Below, piece after piece: positions 25,058 through 33,462 of a stretch of 64,000 bases of DNA; the first letter of the stretch is position 1, and each line of letters begins with the position of its first letter. This stretch comes from CAJINA01 sp964636125 (GTDB lineage: Bacteria; Desulfobacterota; Desulfobacteria; Desulfobacterales; CAJINA01). The notes beneath the pieces are model-generated. The model ran no database searches and had not been told where the DNA came from. It saw nothing but the letters and a program-made list of their open reading frames with translations. The stretch lies in the NCBI GenBank assembly GCA_964636125.1, contig CAZWPX010000011.1, positions 1-64,000 of the forward strand, given 5' to 3'. The translations under genes were made by a program, and so were the position numbers.

Positions 25058-25115
25058 AGCCCCCTTCAAGGGGGTCACCTGATTCCCCCCTGCTCCTCGT
25101 GAGGAGAATCAAAGC
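25058..25115. repeat. Paired-hairpin element, copy A
   Basis: CCCCCTT-C-AAGGGGG forms a tight hairpin, followed by CCTGATT, an inner CTCCTC-GT-GAGGAG stem and AATCA that closes an outer helix. A similar two-hairpin arrangement starting GCCCCCTTCA lies after hemL (33410-33462). Possibly a diverged REP-like family; two copies are too few to be sure. Confidence 0.35.
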
Positions 25116-25135
25116 CGGCTGAATACTTCGGCTGA

Positions 25136-25169
25136 AACGGCAGAAAGGTTGACCTTTCTGCCGTTTTTT
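25136..25169 (+). terminator. Intrinsic terminator after mrp
   Basis: AACGGCAGAAAGG and CCTTTCTGCCGTT form a perfect 13-bp stem with loop TTGA, followed by six T. It also lies just beyond the 3' end of the convergent acyl-CoA ligase gene and may act weakly in that direction. Confidence 0.92.
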
Positions 25170-25175
25170 ATGCTT

Positions 25176-26969
25176 CTAATCTTCCGGGTACATGGCGTCG
25201 ATGCGGTCAGCATGCAGATCCAGGACCACATTCTTCTTTACCTTCAAAGTCGGTGTCAGCAGGCCGTTTTCGATCGTAAATTCCGGTACAAGGGTAATTT
25301 TTTTGATGGTTTCGAAGGAGGCGAACTCCCTGTTCTTCTCCGCTACCCGGGCCTCCACATGCTGGACGACTTTTTTATTCACAAGCAGGTCATCGATACT
25401 GTTGAAGGCGAGGCCCTGTTCATTGGCCCAGTCCTGAATATTCTCTGCGTCCACGGTCACAACAGCGGAGAGAAATTTGCGTTTGTCGCCGACGACACAG
25501 ACCTGGTTGATAAACTTGGAAGTGGCGATGACTCCTTCAATGGCTGAAGGTGCAATATTCTTTCCACCGGCCGTGATGATCAGGTCTTTTTTCCGGCCGG
25601 TGATGCGCAGGAAATTTTCCGAGTCGATTTCGCCGAGATCACCTGTTCTCTGCCATCCGTCCGGGGAGATGGTCTCCGCGGTCTCCTCGGGCATCTTGTA
25701 GTATTCCCGCATGACATTCCGGCCCCGAAACAGGACCTCCCCGTCTTCGTCGATTTTTTGCTCAACGCCGGGTCCGGGTTGGCCAACCCAGCCGAAACGG
25801 TAGTTATCAAATCGATTCAGATTGGTGAAAGAGGTGTTCTCCGTCATGCCAATGCCTTCCAGGACCAGGACGCCGGCTGCGTGAAAGAATTTGGCAATAC
25901 TCGGGTTTATGGGGGCAGCACCGCTGATGCACCAGCGCACACGGCCCCCCAGGGCTGCCTGAACCTTGCTGAATACCAGCTTGGTGGCCAGGGCGTATTT
26001 GAGATTGAGCCCAAAAGGTATCGGCTGTTTGTTGAGCTTGCAGTCACTCACCTGATTGCCGACTTCGCAGGCCCAGTTGAAGATTTTAAGGGCCGCGCCG
26101 CCTTTGGCTTCCGCACCACTGAATATTTTGGAATAGATTTTTTCGTAGATGCGCGGCACGCTGGCAAACCAGTGCGGTCGGGCCGTGGCGATATCTTCCA
26201 CGATTGTTTCCATGCTCCGGGTAAATGTGGTGGTACTGCCCACCAGCAGGCTGGCATATGTGCAGGTGCGCGCAAAGACGTGTGCCAGGGGCAGGAACAA
26301 GAAGACCTCGTCACCTTCCATAATGCGGGTGCTGAACTTGACCGACTGGGCGGTAAAGGTCACGTTGTCGTGGGTCAGCACTGCCCCCTTGGGAATCCCG
26401 GTGGTTCCGGATGTGTAAACAATACCGGCGACATCTTCCGGGCTCACCGCGTCGACTCTGGCCTGGAAGTCCTCATCGGGCGTGTCCTGGCCCAGGGCCA
26501 GAAATTCATCAAAGCTTAGGACCCAGTCGTCACCCCTGGATTTTCCGTTTAAAAGAATCACCTTGCGTACATTCGGAATATCGGCTTTGATTTCATTCAG
26601 TTTGGCCAGCTGAACGTCGTTTTCCGCGAAAATCACCACACCGTCGGAATGATCGATGATGTACCGGCAGTCCTTGGCGAGGTTGGACTGGTAAATACCC
26701 ACCGTGGCCGCGCCGATACTGGCAATCCCCATGTCGCACAGCACCCACCGGAAACAGCTGTAGCTGATGATGTTGACCTTATCTCCCTTTTCAACGCCCA
26801 GGGCCATCAGGCTTTTGGACACGCCCTTGACCTGGTCGTAGAAAACGCCCCAGCTGACCGCTTCGGTCACGCCGGGTTCCGTGAACCATTTATAGGCCGG
26901 TACATCAAAATGGCGATCGACCGTTTCCTTGAGCATGTGATTGATATTGCGATAGTCGGTAAACTGCAT
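25176..26969 (-). CDS. Long-chain acyl-CoA synthetase (AMP-forming)
   Basis: A 597-residue ANL-superfamily ligase from this start. The AMP-binding motif is IVYTSGTTGIPKGAVLTH, and the A8 region has GWQRTGDLGEID followed by the hinge GRKKDLIITAGGKNI. It activates a fatty or other carboxylic acid with ATP and CoA. The frame is open up to 27029, but ATG 26969 (MQFTDYRN) has AAGGGGGAGA 3-4 nt upstream and gives the normal N-terminus. It is the last gene of a five-gene minus-strand cluster. Confidence 0.9.
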   Translation of the reverse strand: MQFTDYRNINHMLKETVDRHFDVPAYKWFTEPGVTEAVSWGVFYDQVKGVSKSLMALGVEKGDKVNIISYSCFRWVLCDMGIASIGAATVGIYQSNLAKDCRYIIDHSDGVVIFAENDVQLAKLNEIKADIPNVRKVILLNGKSRGDDWVLSFDEFLALGQDTPDEDFQARVDAVSPEDVAGIVYTSGTTGIPKGAVLTHDNVTFTAQSVKFSTRIMEGDEVFLFLPLAHVFARTCTYASLLVGSTTTFTRSMETIVEDIATARPHWFASVPRIYEKIYSKIFSGAEAKGGAALKIFNWACEVGNQVSDCKLNKQPIPFGLNLKYALATKLVFSKVQAALGGRVRWCISGAAPINPSIAKFFHAAGVLVLEGIGMTENTSFTNLNRFDNYRFGWVGQPGPGVEQKIDEDGEVLFRGRNVMREYYKMPEETAETISPDGWQRTGDLGEIDSENFLRITGRKKDLIITAGGKNIAPSAIEGVIATSKFINQVCVVGDKRKFLSAVVTVDAENIQDWANEQGLAFNSIDDLLVNKKVVQHVEARVAEKNREFASFETIKKITLVPEFTIENGLLTPTLKVKKNVVLDLHADRIDAMYPED

Positions 26970-27046
26970 GTCTCCCCCTTGTGATCCGCATAGTTGACGT
27001 TTGCGTGAATGGAAGTTTTGCCATAGCACACCTGTCCGCCCGGTGT

Positions 27047-27973
27047 CTACCGTTTGATTTTGCCAGGCAGGATGAATTCGTACTTTCTTCTTAAAATATT
27101 CTCAGTCAAGGTTCTATCGATCCTCCGCAGAGCCAGGAAAAGAGACCAGATCAGCTTGTCCTCACGGTAATAGCGTTCGATATCGGCCAGGGAAATCGGC
27201 GACAGTTCGGTCGGCAGATGGACATTGATCAAGTCAATGGCGGCCGGCACCAGGTCACGCCGCTGCTCTTTGATCAGATTGGCTGTCAGATCGATCAGCA
27301 CCTGGCGGGGGTCATAATAACGGGTCATCACATCTTCAACAAACAGCCACCCGATCAACCAGCGCAGGAAAGATGGGGCCGCCTGCAGGAGGAGCTCCGG
27401 ATCAAGCTGTTCGACTCCCTTGACCCGGATGAAGGGGGTACTGGTGTCAATAAAGTAGAGAATCTCCCGCGAGTCTTTCTCCGCAAGGGCCCAGTTGGAA
27501 ATCTGACCGTCGATGGCCAGTTCGAGATCCGGCTGCAGGGTGTGGTTGTAGTGCCAGAAACCGGTCAGGGCCTGCAGGATTCGATCCAGCAAACCTGAAA
27601 ATTCGCGGGCATCCTGCTGCTGGATCAGTCGGTGGGCGATGCAGTCAGCCGGTATCTGCAGCTGGGCGATATACAGCACAACGGGCCGGTGCGGCAGGGC
27701 TACGACATGCGTAACGCTGTCCGGCAGGTGCAGTCCGGCCCGGATCAGTTGCTGGCAGTAGGTCGCGTACATGGTGGCGTATTTTTCAGCGGCGGGAATC
27801 GTTTTGAACAGCGGCATTCGCTTGTAGGCCCAGGTTGTGTCGGTCCCGATTTGAAAAATGGCCGATATCTCCCCGAAACCGATTAGCTTCGCTGGAATGG
27901 ATGAGCGATCCAGGTGCTGTGGATCGAGGCCTGCTTCAAAGCGCTCGAGGCGCTCTTTGTCGATTCCGGTCAT
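27047..27973 (-). CDS. Kinase-like (APH/choline-kinase-fold) protein, DUF6206-like
   Basis: A 308-residue protein. An atypical small-molecule kinase fold can be read: a glycine-rich loop IGFGEISAIF (31-40), a candidate ATP-binding Lys51 in AYKRMP, a catalytic-loop pattern Asp155-x4-Asn160 in AIDGQISNW, and a metal-binding Asp176 in YFIDTSTPF. The His usually before the catalytic Asp is absent. The family name is from recall and the substrate is unknown. It lies 8 nt after a class III aminotransferase gene, which suggests that they act on one substrate. Confidence 0.65.
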   Translation of the reverse strand: MTGIDKERLERFEAGLDPQHLDRSSIPAKLIGFGEISAIFQIGTDTTWAYKRMPLFKTIPAAEKYATMYATYCQQLIRAGLHLPDSVTHVVALPHRPVVLYIAQLQIPADCIAHRLIQQQDAREFSGLLDRILQALTGFWHYNHTLQPDLELAIDGQISNWALAEKDSREILYFIDTSTPFIRVKGVEQLDPELLLQAAPSFLRWLIGWLFVEDVMTRYYDPRQVLIDLTANLIKEQRRDLVPAAIDLINVHLPTELSPISLADIERYYREDKLIWSLFLALRRIDRTLTENILRRKYEFILPGKIKR

Positions 27974-27981
27974 AAAAAGGC

Positions 27982-29235
27982 TCAGCTTTCGTAGAATGTC
28001 TGGACATCAGCCAGGGCCAGGTCAAGCCTGGCCAGGACCCAATCGGCCTGCTCTGTGCGAATATTCAGCGGCGGCAGGAACTGGACCACGGATTTATCAT
28101 TGTTCGCATACACCATCAAAAGATCATGCTGATAGGCGGCCAGCGCCAGCAGCGGACCACAGTTGTCGTCTTTCAATTTCAGTCCCATGAACAGGCCCAC
28201 CTGCCGCAGTTCCTCCATGATGGCATGCTTTGCGGCCAGACGTTCAATCCCGGATTTGAAGCGGGCTGCAAGCGTGTTTACATGCGCCAGGAATTCAGGC
28301 GCCGCAGAAATTTCAAGGACCTTCAGAGCGACTGCGCAGCCGGGCTCTGCCCCGCCGAAAGTGGACACATGGATGTGAGGATCCGCATGAAACACAGATT
28401 CGAGGGGCGCGCGCAGCACAGTGGCCGTAATGGGGTAGATCCCGCCGGAAAGTCCTTTGCCGAGAATGACCATATCGGGCAGGATATCAAAATGTTCAAA
28501 ACCCCAGAGTTTACCGGTCCGTCCCAGACCGGTCTGGACTTCATCCATGATCAGCAGGGCCCCGGCCCGGTCACAAAGTTCGCGCACCCTGATGAGATAG
28601 CCTTCCGGCGGGACCGGCATGCCCAGCGTAGCGGGGATGGTTTCAAGAATTACGGCTGCAGTGTCAGCGTTCATGGCCTGTTCCAGGGCCCGGGTGTGGC
28701 CAAATGGGACCTGCTTGAAACCCGGGGGCTTAGGTCCGAAAGGCAGCCTGTATTTTTTATCCCCGGCGGCCAGCGCCAGTCCGGTGTGTCCATGGTAACC
28801 GCCTCGTGCGGACAGGATCAAGCTGCGCCGGGTGTGGGCCCGGGCCACTTTAAAGGCCAGGTCAACGGCTTCACCGCCGCTCACCCCGAAAACGGTGTAA
28901 TCCAGATCACCCGGCATCAATGCGGCCAGGCGGTGGCCCAGCCGGGCCCGGGCATGGCTGACCAGATGGCCGTTGCCAATATCGCAATGTTCAAGGGCTT
29001 TTATCAGGGTCTGAATGATGACGGGGTTGCGGTGGCCAAGATTGAAAGTGCCGCCATTGGTGTGCAGGTTGAATACCTGCTTTTTGCCATCCATATCCCT
29101 GGCCAGCGCCCCCTCGCGCGCATCCAGGACCAGCGGCATCTGCACTGCTTCCCAGAAGTCCGCTTTGGCCGAGTTTACATGCCTGCGAAACCGGTCGAAG
29201 GCACGCTGTTTTTCAGGAGAGTAAGCGTCCGCCAT
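27982..29235 (-). CDS. Class III PLP-dependent aminotransferase
   Basis: A 417-residue fold-type I enzyme. Visible motifs are the NGGTFNLGHRNP start, GVSGGEAVDLAFK, ILETIPATLG and the LLIMDEVQTGLGRTG aspartate site, with the PLP lysine in ILGKGLSGGIYP. Class III members are omega-aminotransferases, and a few are phospholyases that remove phosphate and ammonia from phosphorylated amino alcohols. The adjacent kinase-like gene makes the second possibility worth testing. The substrate cannot be deduced. It lies 27 nt downstream of the small secreted-protein gene. Confidence 0.85.
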   Translation of the reverse strand: MADAYSPEKQRAFDRFRRHVNSAKADFWEAVQMPLVLDAREGALARDMDGKKQVFNLHTNGGTFNLGHRNPVIIQTLIKALEHCDIGNGHLVSHARARLGHRLAALMPGDLDYTVFGVSGGEAVDLAFKVARAHTRRSLILSARGGYHGHTGLALAAGDKKYRLPFGPKPPGFKQVPFGHTRALEQAMNADTAAVILETIPATLGMPVPPEGYLIRVRELCDRAGALLIMDEVQTGLGRTGKLWGFEHFDILPDMVILGKGLSGGIYPITATVLRAPLESVFHADPHIHVSTFGGAEPGCAVALKVLEISAAPEFLAHVNTLAARFKSGIERLAAKHAIMEELRQVGLFMGLKLKDDNCGPLLALAAYQHDLLMVYANNDKSVVQFLPPLNIRTEQADWVLARLDLALADVQTFYES

Positions 29236-29262
29236 AGTTTTTGCCTTTTACTCCCAGAAATC

Positions 29263-29661
29263 TTACTGAACATCCATGGATTTTTCAACGATCGCCTGTA
29301 TGATTCCCTGTGTCGCTTCAAGGGTGAACGCGTCGAAAGTCAGGGTCGTCCAGGTCCGCGTCTGGCTCTCTTTTGGCTTTTCAAGGGTAAAGGTCCTGAA
29401 TTCAACCGGGCCAACCCGATCAGCACCCAGTTCGATTTTATCCTTGAGAAAAGCAATCTGGAGGGTGGACGCTGTTTCTGAAAGGTTGCTGAGTTTGAGC
29501 CTCAGATAACGGGTCTGTTGGACGTCGACTGTACCGGTATATATTTCATTGGCCTGCAAAACGATCTGTTCCGGTACCGTTCCGGCCAACGCGGTCGGCC
29601 CACAAAAATAGATGGTCAAGAGCAGGGCTGCCATGGTGTAGCCTATTCTCGTTCTGAGCAT
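29263..29661 (-). CDS. Small exported protein, unknown function
   Basis: A 132-residue protein with a clear signal peptide ending near ALA-G (about residue 27). The remainder is predicted beta-rich (TYTGTVDVQQTRYLRLKLSNL-type strands). I do not recognise the family. It sits 13 nt after the isochorismatase-like gene and 27 nt before the aminotransferase gene, so it is probably part of the same transcript. Confidence 0.6.
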   Translation of the reverse strand: MLRTRIGYTMAALLLTIYFCGPTALAGTVPEQIVLQANEIYTGTVDVQQTRYLRLKLSNLSETASTLQIAFLKDKIELGADRVGPVEFRTFTLEKPKESQTRTWTTLTFDAFTLEATQGIIQAIVEKSMDVQ

Positions 29662-29674
29662 ATCATCCTCCCGG

Positions 29675-30388
29675 TCAGGTCTGCGCCAGTTTCCGGCTGA
29701 TTGCTTCCACAGTTAAAAAACGAACGCCGATATTTTCAAGTTCCCGCTGCCCCCGGTCATACAGGCCCGAGAGGGCGTCCCGGGCGACGACAATTCGAAA
29801 ATCCCGCTCACTGGCCTCGTAGATTGAGGTACGCGGACAGTTTGGAAAGTTGCACCCGGCAAAAACAAGGGTGGAAATGCCGAGTTCTATTAAATGATCT
29901 TCCAGGGTAGTCGCATAGAAAGCGCCCCAGCGGGGTTTGTAAATGATGACTTCATTAGCAGATACCGCCTGGAGGCCTCCGGCAAGCAGGGTAGGGCAGT
30001 CCAGCTGCGGGGTATTTTCCGGCAGAAGGCCGGGTGCAATCTGGCAGTCCGGGGTGCCGTCTATGAGTACCATCTCACCGCACTCCACTGCAGACCGCCG
30101 ACAGAGATCCACATTGCCGCCATCCGGCCGGTAGATGCGTACAATGTGTATAATGGGCTTTGCGAATCGGCGAAATGCAGCTGCAAGGCGGCCCATGGCC
30201 GGCAAGGCGGTGGCGGTTCCCGGAATTTCAAAGGGCCGGCCCTTCAATGTGCCGGTCTGGGTATCGATAATGAGCAGGGCGGCCGCTGAGAAATCCGGCC
30301 GGGTGTAATCATGCTGGGGCTGCACGTGTTTACTTTCCATCGTTGTCAAGGTGTTTAAATTCGTTGGACCGGATGGAATCGGGCCCAC
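29675..30388 (-). CDS. Isochorismatase-family cysteine hydrolase
   Basis: A 237-residue protein of the isochorismatase-like hydrolase superfamily. The catalytic triad can be placed as the Asp in LIIDTQTG, a Lys in IIYKPRWGAF, and the Cys in LVFAGCNFPNC. This superfamily includes nicotinamidases, ureido- and carbamoyl-hydrolases, so the substrate is open. The frame starts with GTG at 30388; ATG 30340 (MESKHV) is an equally good choice because neither has a clear ribosome binding site. It heads the minus-strand cluster. Confidence 0.75.
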   Translation of the reverse strand: MGPIPSGPTNLNTLTTMESKHVQPQHDYTRPDFSAAALLIIDTQTGTLKGRPFEIPGTATALPAMGRLAAAFRRFAKPIIHIVRIYRPDGGNVDLCRRSAVECGEMVLIDGTPDCQIAPGLLPENTPQLDCPTLLAGGLQAVSANEVIIYKPRWGAFYATTLEDHLIELGISTLVFAGCNFPNCPRTSIYEASERDFRIVVARDALSGLYDRGQRELENIGVRFLTVEAISRKLAQT

Positions 30389-30765
30389 TATTCACCAGTT
30401 TAGTATTGATTCCTTGCATGCTTGTACCGAGCCTTTGAATAAACGGTGATGTTTTTTGGAGATCTCAAAACAGTGTGAAATTATCATTTACCGTGGGATA
30501 CGGCAAGTTCAATCTGAGCAGCGGCAGGTTTGCCCGTTTATTAATCTTTTAGCAGATCTGTGACAATCCATCCCATGTGTGCTATGCCTGCAAAGCTTCA
30601 CACGGTTCCACTGTCCGGCCGATACGGCTCTCATGTCATGTGCGGGATGTTGATATCGCGGCAGGGCTACGTTGGCAGCGGGTTTCTAAAATCTGACAAA
30701 CCTGTAATAAGTAAAAGGCTATATTCACAAGAGCTTTAAACAGAACCGGGGGAATAGGAAAACGT
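30389..30765. other. 377-bp divergent intergenic region
   Basis: No gene is supported on either strand. It must hold promoters for the isochorismatase-like cluster (minus) and the URO-D gene (plus), but no pair of good -35/-10 hexamers stands out. I looked for a cobalamin riboswitch because URO-D relatives often act on corrinoids and did not find the B12-box core. GGGGGAATAGGAAAACGT before 30766 contains the URO-D ribosome binding site. Confidence 0.4.
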
Positions 30766-31884
30766 ATGACTCAAACAGATAAGAGCACGCACATCGCGGT
30801 TGGGGCTCAAAGCAATGATCACTCCGCACATCTGGCCGGCATATCCACAAAGCGCTTCTTCACGGACGCGCAGACCTTTGCAAAGACGCAATTGCTCATC
30901 TCAGAATACTACCAGGTCGATGTGCCTTCAAATTTCTGGGATGTGTATAATGTGGAGGCCGAGGCTTTGGGACAAGAGATTATCTATCCCGAGGATGGCA
31001 TTCCGGACGTCGACCGCACCCGCCCATTGATTAGAACACCCGCAGATCTGGACCGACTCAAGCCGTCGGACCCCTATAAGTCCGGCCGGCTGCCCTGGAT
31101 CCAGGCGGTCAACCGGTATTATTTAGAGATGACAGGGAAACTTGACCGGGTCTACTTTACGGCTCCCTTCAGCCTGGCCGTGAACATCCGGGGTTACGAA
31201 AACCTGGTCGGTGACATGTACGCCCGGCCAGACTTTGTTCATCGGCTTTTCAAATTTTTATGTGATGACGTCCTGGGACCCCATATCGAAGCCCTGCGCA
31301 GCGAGGCCGGTATGCCGGATCTGATGATGGACGGGCGTGATGCCTGGGCCTCCCCGCCGTTGATTACCCTTGATATGATGGATGAATATGTGGTCACTTA
31401 CACAGAGAGGCTGCGAGCCCAATTGGGGGATAATGTGATCACCCGCGGGAACTGGGGGGATGCGAAAAGTGGCGATCCCGAACGGTTTTTCGGACAGAAG
31501 CTGCGTTGCAGTCCGGGCGCTTTGAGTGTGCTTGACCCGGACCTGCATGCAGTTGGCCCGGATCGGGTCAAAGAATTTGCCAACCGGTCCGACGTTGTTG
31601 TGGCTGCCGGGGTTGATGCCGCGCTGCTCAAGGACGGGCCGGTTGAAGACATTGTGGCGCGGATCAAGTTTTATATAGACAGACTGGCGCGTGATGGCCG
31701 CTGCATGATCCACCTCAACCAGATCCCGGCGGATACCCCACCGGAACATATTCATGCGGCTGTGGCGGCGTGCCACACCTTCGGCAGCCTGCCAGTCGGC
31801 GAAGATTTGAATGCAGTTGCGTTTGAAGTTCCCCAAAGGGAGAGTTTTTCTGAATTCCTTCAGAACAAAGGCATACCCGGTTAA
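30766..31884 (+). CDS. Uroporphyrinogen decarboxylase-family protein (possible corrinoid methyltransferase)
   Basis: A 372-residue protein of the URO-D superfamily with the TIM-barrel pattern, including MMDGRDAWASPP and an internal RGNWGDAKSGDPERFFGQK. It lacks the N-terminal arginine signature of true HemE. Members of this superfamily in anaerobes include MtaA/MtbA-type methylcobamide methyltransferases and demethylases. Whether this one is a methyltransferase is not decided by the sequence. It precedes hemL by 203 bp but does not look like part of haem synthesis. Confidence 0.75.
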   Translation: MTQTDKSTHIAVGAQSNDHSAHLAGISTKRFFTDAQTFAKTQLLISEYYQVDVPSNFWDVYNVEAEALGQEIIYPEDGIPDVDRTRPLIRTPADLDRLKPSDPYKSGRLPWIQAVNRYYLEMTGKLDRVYFTAPFSLAVNIRGYENLVGDMYARPDFVHRLFKFLCDDVLGPHIEALRSEAGMPDLMMDGRDAWASPPLITLDMMDEYVVTYTERLRAQLGDNVITRGNWGDAKSGDPERFFGQKLRCSPGALSVLDPDLHAVGPDRVKEFANRSDVVVAAGVDAALLKDGPVEDIVARIKFYIDRLARDGRCMIHLNQIPADTPPEHIHAAVAACHTFGSLPVGEDLNAVAFEVPQRESFSEFLQNKGIPG

Positions 31885-32087
31885 GGCTGGCCGGGATTTT
31901 TGAAATCGGGTACCCGTCTTGACTATATGACAACTTAGAAACGTGCAGCAAGGTTGACAATGTGAGGTTGAAAATAGTAAAAATCGTGCGTCGCAGGCAA
32001 TGCCTTTCTTACACCGGCCCTCTTTCGGAAGATACCTGCGCAACAGGATTGAACCGAGGGCAATGTTACTAATAAAGAGACCACAAA
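31885..32087 (+). other. Intergenic region before hemL
   Basis: 203 bp with no supported gene, no clear terminator and no strong promoter. AAAGAGA before 32088 is a modest ribosome binding site. Confidence 0.3.
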
Positions 32088-33371
32088 ATGAAAAAAGACA
32101 TTTCAAAACAGTTGTTTAAAGAAGCAATCGCACTTATTCCCGGTGGGGTGAACAGCCCTGTCCGTGCCTGTCGGTCTGTGGGGACCGATCCCCTTTTTAT
32201 CGACAGGGCAGAGGGTGCCCACATATTTGATGCCGATGGAAACCGGTTTATCGACTACATTGGCAGCTGGGGACCGATGATTCTCGGACACCGCCATCCC
32301 TCGGTTCTGGCGGCCATTGAACAGGTGCTGTCACGCGGGACCAGTTTTGGTGCACCGACCAACCTTGAGATCGAACTCGCCCGCCTGGTCTGTGAAGCGG
32401 TGCCTTCGATTGAAGTTGTCCGGATGGTGAATTCCGGAACCGAGGCGACCATGAGTGCCATTCGCCTGGCCCGGGGTGTTACCGGGCGTGATCTTGTGAT
32501 CAAGTTTGATGGCTGCTATCACGGCCATGCCGATACCCTGCTGGTGGCCGCCGGTTCCGGTGTGGCGACTCTCGGTATTCCCGGCAGCCCCGGCGTACCC
32601 GATTCGGTGGCGGCCAGTACCCTGTCCCTGCCGTTCAACGATAGTGAGGCCCTAAAAGCGGTCATGGATGCCAAAGGAGAGAACGTCGCCTGTGTGATCG
32701 TCGAACCGGTTGCCGGGAACATGGGGCTCGTGCGGCCGGCTGAAGGGTTCCTGGAGTCCCTGCGTGCGCTGACCGCTGAACATGGCGCCCTTCTGATTTT
32801 TGATGAGGTCATGACCGGCTTCCGGGTGGCTTCCGGCGGCGCCCAGGCATTGTACAACATTACACCTGACCTGACCTGCCTGGCCAAGGTGATCGGCGGA
32901 GGCCTGCCGGTAGGCGCCTATGGGGGCAAGCGCGAAATCATGGAGCAGATCGCCCCCCAGGGGCCTGTTTACCAGGCGGGGACTCTGTCAGGGAACCCCC
33001 TGGCCATGGCGGCGGGGATTGCAACGCTCAAGGAGCTGAAAACACCTGGATTTTACGAAGCGTTGGATAAAACTGCCGGCATCCTGGCCGACGGCTTACA
33101 GGATGTCGCTGCCCAGGCCGGCGTACCTGTCCAGGTGGACCGGGTGGGTTCCATGCTGGGAATGTTTTTCACGGATCAGCCGGTCACCAATTTTGAAGAT
33201 GCCAAAACCAGTGACCTGGCGCGGTTTACCGCTTACTACAAGGGGATGCTGGACCGGGGTGTCTATCTGGCGCCGTCGCAATTTGAGGCCGCGTTTGTCT
33301 CCGCTGCCCACACAAAAGAGGATATTGCCGCGACTCTTGAGGCCGCGGCCGAAGTGTTTAAAACCTTATAG
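32088..33371 (+). CDS. hemL: Glutamate-1-semialdehyde 2,1-aminomutase
   Basis: A 427-residue PLP enzyme that makes 5-aminolevulinate from glutamate-1-semialdehyde in the C5 route of tetrapyrrole synthesis. Hallmarks are the N-terminal PGGVNSPVRA, GTSFGAPT, MVNSGTEATMSAIRLAR, LLIFDEVMTGFR, and the PLP lysine in CLAKVIGGGLPVGAYGG. Full length and well conserved. It confirms the C5 pathway and a need for haem, sirohaem or corrinoids. Confidence 0.96.
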   Translation: MKKDISKQLFKEAIALIPGGVNSPVRACRSVGTDPLFIDRAEGAHIFDADGNRFIDYIGSWGPMILGHRHPSVLAAIEQVLSRGTSFGAPTNLEIELARLVCEAVPSIEVVRMVNSGTEATMSAIRLARGVTGRDLVIKFDGCYHGHADTLLVAAGSGVATLGIPGSPGVPDSVAASTLSLPFNDSEALKAVMDAKGENVACVIVEPVAGNMGLVRPAEGFLESLRALTAEHGALLIFDEVMTGFRVASGGAQALYNITPDLTCLAKVIGGGLPVGAYGGKREIMEQIAPQGPVYQAGTLSGNPLAMAAGIATLKELKTPGFYEALDKTAGILADGLQDVAAQAGVPVQVDRVGSMLGMFFTDQPVTNFEDAKTSDLARFTAYYKGMLDRGVYLAPSQFEAAFVSAAHTKEDIAATLEAAAEVFKTL

Positions 33372-33409
33372 GCAACTTTGGGGAGTGAACTTGCAGTGCT
33401 GATTTCCCC

Positions 33410-33462
33410 GGCCCCCTTCAGGGGCCTTCCTGACGCCTCCCGCTATGCGGGTGGCGCATCAG
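33410..33462. repeat. Paired-hairpin element, copy B
   Basis: GGCCCC-CTTCA-GGGGCC (33410-33426) is followed by CGCCTCCCGC-TAT-GCGGGTGGCG (33434-33456, one T-T mismatch), with CTGA and TCAG flanking the second stem. It lies between the convergent hemL and the DUF2889-like gene and may work as a bidirectional mRNA 3'-end. It resembles the element at 25058-25115. Confidence 0.4.

Noticed and set aside
28126..29481. 451-codon plus-strand ORF opposite the class III aminotransferase
   Set aside because: It is antisense to a clearly conserved enzyme, has no recognisable motif and no ribosome binding site. High GC gives long antisense frames.
30389..30765. Cobalamin riboswitch upstream of the URO-D-family gene
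   Set aside because: No B12-box core or conserved helices could be found.
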